Part shown: positions 1 to 5,874 of the stretch, piece after piece
Position numbering within the stretch: position 1 is the stretch's first letter
How the letters are laid out: each line of letters begins with the position of its first letter
Source of the DNA: Chloroflexota bacterium
GTDB taxonomy: Bacteria; Chloroflexota; Anaerolineae; B4-G1; SLSP01
Reading direction: 5' to 3'
DNA length: 9,611 nt
NCBI GenBank assembly: GCA_022707725.1
Contig: JAKJAB010000051.1
Span: 5,753-15,363 of the forward strand
Notes under the pieces: model-generated
The model's database searches: none
The model's input: the letters and a program-made list of their open reading frames with translations, nothing else
What the model was told of the DNA's origin: nothing
Position numbers and translations under genes: made by a program

Positions 1-1
1 G

Positions 2-124
2 GAAGAAGTGGGGAAAAAGCTCGGGGTCACGCGCGAGCGGGTGCGCCAGATCGAAGCGCAAGCGTTGAGCCGCCTGCGGCATCCCGCCCACGCGCGGCGC
101 TTGCGCGACTTCCTGCGGGCTTAA
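2..124 (+). CDS. rpoD: RNA polymerase sigma-70 factor, C-terminal end (partial)
   Basis: The window opens inside a reading frame of 40 codons ending at TAA (122-124). It begins EEVGKKLGVTRERVRQIEAQ and ends in a basic tail. This is the region 4.2 helix-turn-helix of a sigma-70 factor, the part that contacts the -35 element; the string VTRERVRQIEAQAL is the recognition helix signature of primary (RpoD/SigA) and close group 2 sigmas. The HxPxxxxRLRDFL ending also fits a primary sigma. Only the tail is visible, so the symbol is tentative: a group 2 paralogue would look the same. The gene converges on the Sua5 gene, with a strong hairpin beginning 15 bases after its stop. Confidence 0.85.
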   Translation, partial: EEVGKKLGVTRERVRQIEAQALSRLRHPAHARRLRDFLRA

Positions 125-137
125 CCTGGCCTGCCCC

Positions 138-216
138 AAAAACCGCTAATCTCGCGAATCTACGCGAATCTTTCTTATAAATTAGTGAAAATTCGCGCGA
201 TTCGCGGTTTGTATTT
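138..216. terminator. Bidirectional hairpin terminator built from decamer repeats
   Basis: Positions 140-159 pair with 191-210 at 18 of 20 bases, around a 31-base AT-rich loop. The arms are made of a 10-base unit: 143-152, 153-162 and 163-172 are variants of CGCGAATCTA, and the right arm holds two inverted copies. On the plus strand the stem is followed by TTTGTATTTT; on the minus strand it is followed by five T (142-138 read in reverse). It fills the gap between two convergent genes, 15 bases after the sigma stop and 6 bases after the Sua5 stop. A two-way Rho-independent terminator is therefore likely. The decamer structure suggests it is also a member of a dispersed palindromic repeat family, which cannot be tested from one copy. 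Confidence 0.6.
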
Positions 217-1269
217 TCAGCCAACTTTTACGACGTTGCCGGCGGCGGCGCGCGTCAGACGGTCGCGGATGGCCAGGCCCAGGCCGCGCGCGCCAAAGTC
301 ACGCGCCAGGATCGCCGTCACCCCGGCGCGATCCAACGCGCGCAAGGCGGTGAAAAGCTGCCGGGCCGCACCCTCCAACCCGCCGGCGGTCTCAATGGAT
401 TGAACCGTCACAGACAGGCCGGCGAAAGCCACCGCGTCTCCTTCGGCCAACAACAAGCCCACACGCTGTCCGGCTGCCACCAACTGCACCGCCGCCGCGT
501 GCATGGCTTGCAAGACAACCTGGCGCGATCCCTGATAGAGCGTGAGTCTGGCGCGCGGCGCATAATGCTGTTCCAGCGCGCCCGGCGAAGGGACAACTTC
601 CTCAGCCGTAAAAACGTGTCCTGAAACATCCACCTGACCCAACACCGCGACCAGGGACTCGCGGCTTACGCCGCCGGGGCGCAGAATCGTCGGCACGGGC
701 GTGACCAGCGACAGCACGGTCGACTCCACTCCCACCGGTGTCGGCCCGCTGTCGAGGAGCATGTCGATGTGGCCTTCCAGATCGTCCAGCACGTGGGCGG
801 CCTGCGTGGGACTGAGATGCCCGAAACGGTTGGCGCTCGGCGCAGCAATCGGGAATCCGGCGGCACGGATCAACGCGAGCGCCACGGGATGCGCCGGGAC
901 GCGCACGGCCACCGTCGGCCCGCCGGCCGTCACCGCCAGAGGGATGCGCGGACCGCGCGGCAGCACCAACGTCAACGGCCCGGGCCAGAACTGCGCGGCC
1001 AACGTCTCGGCCAGCGGCGGAATCTCCACGCCGACGGCGGGCAGCGCCTCCGGCCCGGCCAGGTGGACGATGAGGGGGTCGTAGGCGGGGCGCCCTTTTG
1101 CAGCGAAGATGCGCTGCACGGCTTCGGCATCCAGGGCGTTGGCGCCCAGGCCGTAGACCGTCTCCGTGGGGAAGGCGACGAGGCCGCCGTGCTGCAACAC
1201 CACCGCCGCCTGCCGGATCGCTGTGGGGTCAGGGGCGGTAGGGTCAATGGGCAATATCAAAGTCTTCAT
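217..1269 (-). CDS. sua5: L-threonylcarbamoyladenylate synthase, Sua5 type
   Basis: The 350-residue product belongs to the YrdC/Sua5 family, which makes threonylcarbamoyl-AMP from threonine, bicarbonate and ATP for the t6A37 modification of ANN-decoding tRNAs in the cytoplasm. Visible YrdC motifs are FPTETVYGLG (about 33-42), KGRPAYDPLIVHL (58-70), FWPGPLTLVL (94-103), PSANRFGHLSPT (144-155), VESTVL (181-186) and RPGGVS (197-202). SPGALEQHYAPRA (228-240) is the linker typical of long Sua5 proteins, followed by the C-terminal Sua5 domain (about 240-345). It is thus the two-domain form rather than short TsaC. Starts at 1269 (MKTL) or 1278 (MLTMKTL) are both possible and neither has a clear ribosome binding site. 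A promoter-like sequence lies a few bases upstream, so the mRNA may have almost no leader. Neighbours on both sides appear functionally unrelated. Confidence 0.95.
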   Translation of the reverse strand: MKTLILPIDPTAPDPTAIRQAAVVLQHGGLVAFPTETVYGLGANALDAEAVQRIFAAKGRPAYDPLIVHLAGPEALPAVGVEIPPLAETLAAQFWPGPLTLVLPRGPRIPLAVTAGGPTVAVRVPAHPVALALIRAAGFPIAAPSANRFGHLSPTQAAHVLDDLEGHIDMLLDSGPTPVGVESTVLSLVTPVPTILRPGGVSRESLVAVLGQVDVSGHVFTAEEVVPSPGALEQHYAPRARLTLYQGSRQVVLQAMHAAAVQLVAAGQRVGLLLAEGDAVAFAGLSVTVQSIETAGGLEGAARQLFTALRALDRAGVTAILARDFGARGLGLAIRDRLTRAAAGNVVKVG

Positions 1270-1287
1270 CGTCAACATCGAAACACA

Positions 1288-1315
1288 GTATTAGCATTCA
1301 GCGATTAGCTGTCAG
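1288..1315 (-). promoter_or_regulatory. Possible sigma-70 promoter of the Sua5 gene, inside the heptad repeat
   Basis: Read on the minus strand, CTGACA (1315-1310) resembles a -35 box at 5 of 6 positions. After a 16-base spacer comes TAATAC (1293-1288), preceded by TG one base upstream as in an extended -10. Transcription would begin only a few bases before the ATG at 1278, implying a leaderless or near-leaderless mRNA, which fits the lack of a Shine-Dalgarno sequence. The -10 is a poor match, so this is a suggestion only. Confidence 0.35.
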
Positions 1316-1324
1316 CCTTCAGCA
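1290..1324. repeat. Heptad tandem repeat, five units
   Basis: Five back-to-back 7-base units read ATTAGCA, TTCAGCG, ATTAGCT, GTCAGCC, TTCAGCA. All fit the pattern N-T-(T/C)-A-G-C-N, with C or T at the third position. The array sits between the Sua5 start and the end of the PqqD-like gene. Its form resembles the short tandemly repeated heptamers described from cyanobacterial genomes. It overlaps the candidate Sua5 promoter. Confidence 0.7.
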
Positions 1325-1404
1325 GCTAAAAAGCGCCTCAGCATGATGTCTTGACATCTCGAAAACAGCGACTGCGTCTTGCGCTATGTTGCTGAACGCC
1401 TGCA

Positions 1405-1683
1405 TTACTTGAGCACGTGCAGCGCGCCGCGGTCAACCAGCGATTGCGCAAAGCGCAGTACGTCGGCTTCGACCTGCGCCTGATCCGCGCTGAATTCCAC
1501 GGCGAGCGTATCCGCGATTTCGCGCAGGGTGCGCGTTCCATCGGAGAGGCGCAACACGCGCGCGCCGGTAGCGTTCAACACCACGAATTTGCCCTGTTCG
1601 GGCAGTACCACCACCAGTTCCCCATCGCTCTCGCGGGTCACGAGTGTGGGCGCGGTAACGAGAACGTCATCCCAATTCAGCAT
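1405..1683 (-). CDS. PqqD-family peptide-binding protein
   Basis: The product has 92 residues, the usual size of stand-alone PqqD domains. PqqD-like (RRE) domains are small winged-helix proteins that hold a peptide leader and present it to a modifying enzyme. The diagnostic parts are EQGKFVVLNATGARVLRL (29-46), the DGTRTLREIADTL segment (48-60) and the C-terminal helix through DVLRFAQSLVDRGAL (74-88). Its start lies inside the last codons of the HPr-kinase-like gene, a 17-base overlap, and it has a strong Shine-Dalgarno site; the two are surely co-expressed. It is the last gene of the exopolysaccharide operon. PqqD-like plus HprK-like pairs are known in HPr-rel-A and SynChlorMet cassettes, so a peptide-chaperone role is likely. 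True PQQ synthesis is not supported: no pqqA, pqqB, pqqC or pqqE is nearby. Confidence 0.85.
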   Translation of the reverse strand: MLNWDDVLVTAPTLVTRESDGELVVVLPEQGKFVVLNATGARVLRLSDGTRTLREIADTLAVEFSADQAQVEADVLRFAQSLVDRGALHVLK

Positions 1684-2485
1684 CGATCACCTCCCAAAAT
1701 GTCGCATCGCGCCGGAAATGCAGCGCGTAGACAGGAATTGTGCGCAACAATGTTTCCCAGCGGGCCAACAGCTCCGGCAGCCACAGCGCGTCGGCGGAGA
1801 GCACGGGGGTGTTGGCGACCAGTTCGCCAAGCGCCCGTCCCGCCGGCAGCGGCGCGAGGGCCGCGGCGGGCGCTTTTATCAAGCGCAATAAGGCGCGCAA
1901 CGGGGCGACGCGCACGTCGCCGCGGCGCTTGCCGAACGGGGTGGCGTACATCTGCCAACCGGCCGGCGCAGGCCACAGCAGCACGAGGTCGTCGTTGAGC
2001 ACCGGGTCGGGCGCGGACAAGTGCGCCGCCGTGGTCTTGCCGCTGCCGGAGACGCCGAAAAGGGCGTACCCCTGCCCCCGATGCACGATCCCGGCGGTGT
2101 GGAAGAGCATCCCGCCGCGCGCAAACGCCTGCATCGCCAGGGCGACGCGCAGGAAGTAGCCAACGTCGCCAGGGGTGGCCTCCGGGTGCGCGCGCAGGTG
2201 GGCCGCGCCCACGGCGGCGGAGACTTCCCCCTCGAATCCGGGCGCGGCGAGAGTACACACGCCGCCCCGCGCGCGCGGCAGAGCTTCGAAGAGCGGGCCT
2301 TGGGGGAGCGGCAAACGCGCGTCTGCCGTAAACTGCACGTCCCAGGCCGTGGTTTCGGGGGCGGGCTGCCACGTGGCCCAGGCGGTTTGCAGCGGCGCGA
2401 TCCAAGGCTCCGGGCCGCGCGCGCGCAACGCCGTCCCGGCAATGCCAAAATCGAAAGCGGCTGCGCGGGGGTTCGCGGCGTTCAT
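1667..2485 (-). CDS. HPr kinase/phosphorylase-like P-loop protein
   Basis: The 272-residue protein resembles the C-terminal kinase domain of HprK and of the HprK-related kinases A/B and ScmC. The hydrophobic segment GGMLFHTAGIVHRGQGYALF (124-143) leads into a Walker A loop, GVSGSGKT (144-151), followed by LNDDLVLL (163-170), which matches the acidic LxxDDxV motif of HprK. The N-terminal 120 residues are divergent. The ATG at 2485 was chosen because it makes an ATGA overlap with the upstream gene's stop and starts a sensible sequence (MNAANP); the frame stays open upstream to 2617 but the added residues are low-complexity shadow sequence. It lacks the N-terminal half of genuine HPr kinase, and no HPr gene is in view, so carbon catabolite control is not implied. 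The coupled PqqD-like gene suggests action on a peptide or protein. The substrate is unknown. Confidence 0.8.
   Translation of the reverse strand: MNAANPRAAAFDFGIAGTALRARGPEPWIAPLQTAWATWQPAPETTAWDVQFTADARLPLPQGPLFEALPRARGGVCTLAAPGFEGEVSAAVGAAHLRAHPEATPGDVGYFLRVALAMQAFARGGMLFHTAGIVHRGQGYALFGVSGSGKTTAAHLSAPDPVLNDDLVLLWPAPAGWQMYATPFGKRRGDVRVAPLRALLRLIKAPAAALAPLPAGRALGELVANTPVLSADALWLPELLARWETLLRTIPVYALHFRRDATFWEVIDAELG
1687..1694 (-). promoter_or_regulatory. Strong ribosome binding site of the PqqD-like gene
   Basis: GGAGGTGA on the minus strand precedes the ATG (1683-1681) with three bases after the octamer (six after GGAGG). It lies within the coding sequence of the upstream kinase gene, so the 17-base overlap still allows efficient independent initiation. 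It fixes the PqqD start at 1683. Confidence 0.75.
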
Positions 2486-2931
2486 CGTTTGAATGCGCGC
2501 CACAGCAGGATTGCGCCGAGCGCCAACAGCAAGGCCCCCTCGGCTTTGGTCCACGCGCGGGGCAGGCCGGCGCGCGCGGTCACGGTCTCCGGGTGGAGGG
2601 TCGCAGCGCCGTTCCATTCCACTTCCTCGATGCGGTAGGCGTAGCGCCGCCCCGGCTTGACAGCGTCATCCTCGAAACGGTAAGCCGCGCCCCCGATCTC
2701 ATCGCCTTCGGCGGGGATCAGCGCAGTATTGACCTGCACGAAGTCGCCGCCGGGCACCTCCGCCCGGTACACGTTGAAGCCGGCGGCGCCCACTTCGCTC
2801 GCCGTCTCCCAGGAGAGCGCCACCGGGGGGATGTCGGTCAGCAGCAGGTAGACGCCGCCCACGAGCAGCAGCGCCGCCAGCGCGGCGCTGCTCCAGGGGA
2901 ACGCCGTCCGCGCCTGTTTAGTTTGTGCCAT
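2482..2931 (-). CDS. Small membrane protein with a fibronectin type III-like domain
   Basis: The 149-residue product has an N-terminal membrane segment (about 14-31), an extracytoplasmic beta domain (about 38-121) and a second hydrophobic stretch (about 131-144) ending in RAFKR. The beta domain carries VALSWETASEVGAAGFNVYR (37-56) and GRRYAYRIEEVEWNG (94-108), a pattern common in secreted Fn3-like domains that decorate surface proteins. The function is not recognised. The hydrophobic C-terminus followed by basic residues could be a second transmembrane helix or a C-terminal sorting signal; no LPXTG or PEP motif is present. The gene starts 8 bases after the Wzz-like stop, with AGGA overlapping that stop, and ends in an ATGA overlap with the kinase gene. 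Tight coupling ties it to glycan assembly and to the kinase/PqqD pair. Confidence 0.75.
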   Translation of the reverse strand: MAQTKQARTAFPWSSAALAALLLVGGVYLLLTDIPPVALSWETASEVGAAGFNVYRAEVPGGDFVQVNTALIPAEGDEIGGAAYRFEDDAVKPGRRYAYRIEEVEWNGAATLHPETVTARAGLPRAWTKAEGALLLALGAILLWRAFKR

Positions 2932-2939
2932 TGGCTTTC

Positions 2940-4598
2940 CTACGCGCTCGCCGTCTTTTTCCGGATCAACTGCGCCCAGAACGCGCGCGGGCTGCTCCCA
3001 TCCAGGCCGAGGTAGCTGAACAAGAACGCGCCGACCACGCCGCCTATCAAGCCAACCGCTGCGCCAATGGCGGTGTTCGTCAACTTTCCAGAACTCACCG
3101 GTTCAAGTGGCGGCACGGCCGGAGAGGCAAAACGCACGTCCGAACCGGCGGATGCAGTGGCGATGCGGATCTCCTGCTCTTTCGAAAGCAGATTGGTGTA
3201 GGCGTCCCACGCCAGGTCGCGGGTGTTCCGCAACTCGTCCTTGCGTCCGCTCAACCGAACAATCTCAGAACGCAGTTCGCGCACGTCGTTTTCCAGGGTG
3301 ACGATCTCCTGATCCAGGGGGGCCTTCAACACGTCCGCATAGGGCAGCAGTCCTTGCCAATCCGCAAATTGCGTTAACGCTTCTCCTGAGGGAGCCGTCT
3401 CCATGTCTAGGGATTCCACAGAGAGCGCATTGAGGAACTGATAGCTCTCCCGCGCCGCCAGCGCCGCCGCCTGCGCTTGGAGCGAGGTTTCGAGGCGGTG
3501 CACCTCGCCCTCCATCGCTACGATGAGCGCGTCGAGATCGGCCACCTGCGTCAGCGGGTCGGTGGCCGAGAGCAGGGTCTCCAAGGAAGACGTCGTCATA
3601 TCCAGCGTATCGAAGGGCAAGCTAGTGCTCGTGTCAAAGATTTTGGCTTTGAACGAAAGCCACACCAGCGCGTCGTTGCCGGGGCCTTCTCCGGCGAGCA
3701 ATTGTGCCCGCATTAAATTGGCATCCTGTAAGAGGTCGGTGAAGCGGCGCATCCGGGCGTAATCCCGATCATAGGTGTACACCAGTTTGTCGCGCTGCTT
3801 CTCGAAGACCCTCAGATTCGCACTCATCTCTGAGGCAACCGAGGTGTTCAGCAGCCGTTTCTGTATGTCCACCTGGGCGTCGGTCACCGCGGCGACGCTG
3901 TCTTGACGGCCCAGGCGTAGCTTTTCGATCACGGCTTCCTCTTCGGCCACCTGCCGTTGCAGTTCCGCGATGTGATCTTCGGTGTTGAGGAAAGCGACCC
4001 AGGCAGCCTGGGCCTGGTCGTACTCGGCTTTCGCCGTGACCACCTGCGCGCCAATATCGGCGAAGGGGCTGTACGATGCCTCGCCGTAGATGGCGTTGAC
4101 GTGGGTTTCGTAGGCACGCGCCCAGGCGTTGGCAATCGCAGCCGCGATCTTGGGGTCTTTGTACGTGACGACGATCTGGATCGTATCGCTGTTATCCCCC
4201 AAAAGCTGCCCTTTGACGTATTCCATCAGGCGCGTGGGATTGGCGTCTTCCTCATCCAAAATATCACGCAGTTCATCGGCGACCCGCTGCGCAAGCGAGC
4301 CGCTGCGCACCATGCCGACGAGGGTGCTGAGGCGGCGTTGGTTGCGGTCGAGCACCACATTGGCGGCCTGCGCGGGCAGCGACAAATCGTTTTCGCTGAT
4401 CGATTCGAATCCCGACCCCAGGGAGATTTCCACGCGGCTGCGGAGCGAGACCACGCCGGCCGTGGCTTCGTAAACCTTTGGCTGGAGCGCGGAGAACCCG
4501 AACGCGCCGGCGCCCACCAAAATCGCTCCAAAAGCGATGAGCCACCACCACTTGAGCAGGATGTCGATGTAGATCCGCAGATCGATTTCTTCTTCCAT
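2940..4598 (-). CDS. Wzz-type polysaccharide chain-length regulator
   Basis: The 552-residue product is a polysaccharide co-polymerase that sets the length of surface glycan made by a Wzy polymerase. It has the Wzz topology: a short cytoplasmic N-terminus (EEEIDLRIYIDILLKWWWL), a first membrane helix (about 17-36), a long extracytoplasmic part with coiled-coil-like stretches rich in E, Q, L and R, then a proline-rich ASPAVPPLEP (491-500) directly before the second membrane helix (about 508-532). There is no cytoplasmic Walker kinase domain or tyrosine-rich tail, so it is the kinase-free class. A GAGGAG Shine-Dalgarno lies 13 bases before the ATG, which is unusually far. It sits 43 bases after the Wzy-like gene in the same operon. 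Confidence 0.9.
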   Translation of the reverse strand: MEEEIDLRIYIDILLKWWWLIAFGAILVGAGAFGFSALQPKVYEATAGVVSLRSRVEISLGSGFESISENDLSLPAQAANVVLDRNQRRLSTLVGMVRSGSLAQRVADELRDILDEEDANPTRLMEYVKGQLLGDNSDTIQIVVTYKDPKIAAAIANAWARAYETHVNAIYGEASYSPFADIGAQVVTAKAEYDQAQAAWVAFLNTEDHIAELQRQVAEEEAVIEKLRLGRQDSVAAVTDAQVDIQKRLLNTSVASEMSANLRVFEKQRDKLVYTYDRDYARMRRFTDLLQDANLMRAQLLAGEGPGNDALVWLSFKAKIFDTSTSLPFDTLDMTTSSLETLLSATDPLTQVADLDALIVAMEGEVHRLETSLQAQAAALAARESYQFLNALSVESLDMETAPSGEALTQFADWQGLLPYADVLKAPLDQEIVTLENDVRELRSEIVRLSGRKDELRNTRDLAWDAYTNLLSKEQEIRIATASAGSDVRFASPAVPPLEPVSSGKLTNTAIGAAVGLIGGVVGAFLFSYLGLDGSSPRAFWAQLIRKKTASA

Positions 4599-4641
4599 AG
4601 TCGTTTTCAGTCTCCTCGGATAAAATAATCACATAAATTCG

Positions 4642-5874
4642 TCAGGGTTCTACTGCGCACTCAGTGTCTCGCGCGCAGCGGTACAGCGCCGCCAACGTTC
4701 CCATCACCAGCCAGGGCAGAAAAGCCGCCCGGGTGTTCCACGTCGTATTATCGACCAGTCCGTGTACCAACAGCGCTATCATACCAGAAAGACAGCCTAC
4801 GGCAACGGCGCGCAGCCCGGATGGTCCGGCTTTCTCGAAGTCGCGCGCTGCTTGCCGCCCCATCCATACGATCAATCCCAAAAACGCCAGATAGGCGATC
4901 AAGCCCGGAAGGCCCAGATCGACGCCGGCCTGCAAATAAACGTTGTGCGTCCCCGGGTTTTGCATTTCGTAGAACGGATAAAGCAGCGCGGCCACATCGT
5001 TGAACGTCCCCATCCCTACGCCCGTGTAAGGGAAATCGGTCAACATCCACAATGCCGTGCGCCACACGTTCAAGCGGAACGCCATCGTCGAAGGATCGAC
5101 GCTTTGGTCGAGCAACTCTGACGTAGTCTCCCCGCTGCCGCTGAAGCCGAGCAGCCATCCCCCTACGATCACACAGACTACCAACAACGCCAATGCCAGC
5201 TTCCGCCGCCCAGATAACCATAGCAACGCCAGCGTCCCGGCGGCGGCAGCCAGGTAGCCCCCGCGTGATTTGGTGAGCAGCAATACCCCGCCCATCAGCA
5301 GGGTAGCGATGGCTAACATCGCTGGGCGCAACCAACGATAACGCGCCAGCGAATTGGTTTTGTCCAGAGGGGACGTCAGCAACGCCAACGGCAAGGGCAA
5401 CAGCAGCACCATTGCCGACGCCATAGTGTTGGGATGTACGGCATCCGAGGCCAGCAATGGGAAGGGTGTATAGAGCGTTTCGGGGATCAGGAACAGTTTG
5501 GTCTGCGACCAGCGCACCATGACGAAGGATAACAACGCCAGGCCTGCTCCGGCGGCGACTAAACCATAGGCCATCCAGGTCAGCCGCGCGCGGCTGTTGG
5601 CCCACCACAGCACGGCGTAGCAACCCACCAAACCGCTCCACAGCCGCGCAACCTGCGCCCAGGTGGTCTCAGGAAACGCGGTGGCCCACAATGAAACCCC
5701 GCCCATAAGCGCCAGAAGCAGCGCTGGAGCGTCCAGCGGCGTCCGCGCGGGGCATATCTGCCGCGCAACGATGCCCACGAGCAACCCGGCGGCTATCGCG
5801 GCCCAACCCCACGGGCTGGCCGGGAACACGTTTTGCCACACGACGCCCAGACCGACGAGGGCGATGCCGATCAA
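4642..5874 (-). CDS. Wzy / O-antigen ligase-like polytopic membrane protein
   Basis: About 410 residues, almost entirely hydrophobic with roughly a dozen predicted membrane helices, and the Wzy_C (O-antigen ligase) signature. Counting from the start used here, TKSRGGYLA is at 201-209, NVWRTALWMLTDFPYTGVGM at 269-288 and HNVYLQAGVDLGLPGLIAY at 310-328. Members polymerise lipid-linked repeat units or transfer glycan to an acceptor on the outer face of the membrane; polymerase and ligase cannot be told apart by sequence alone. I chose the TTG at 5874 because it overlaps the upstream stop as TTGA and is preceded by GGGAAGGGGG. An ATG at 5937 would add 21 residues but needs a 67-base overlap with the transferase gene. 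It lies between the transferase and the Wzz-like gene, as expected for a polymerase. Confidence 0.88.
   Translation of the reverse strand: MIGIALVGLGVVWQNVFPASPWGWAAIAAGLLVGIVARQICPARTPLDAPALLLALMGGVSLWATAFPETTWAQVARLWSGLVGCYAVLWWANSRARLTWMAYGLVAAGAGLALLSFVMVRWSQTKLFLIPETLYTPFPLLASDAVHPNTMASAMVLLLPLPLALLTSPLDKTNSLARYRWLRPAMLAIATLLMGGVLLLTKSRGGYLAAAAGTLALLWLSGRRKLALALLVVCVIVGGWLLGFSGSGETTSELLDQSVDPSTMAFRLNVWRTALWMLTDFPYTGVGMGTFNDVAALLYPFYEMQNPGTHNVYLQAGVDLGLPGLIAYLAFLGLIVWMGRQAARDFEKAGPSGLRAVAVGCLSGMIALLVHGLVDNTTWNTRAAFLPWLVMGTLAALYRCARDTECAVEP

Noticed and set aside
1345..1358. GATGTC-TT-GACATC inverted repeat after the PqqD-like gene as a terminator
   Set aside because: The 2-base spacer forces a short stem and the nearest T-run is about 13 bases further on; not convincing.
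1405..1683. True PQQ biosynthesis gene pqqD
   Set aside because: No other pqq gene is present and the partner is an HprK-like kinase in a glycan operon.
3957..4628. Plus-strand open frame of 223 codons opposite the Wzz-like gene
   Set aside because: No recognisable domain, and the minus strand encodes a clear full-length Wzz-type protein.
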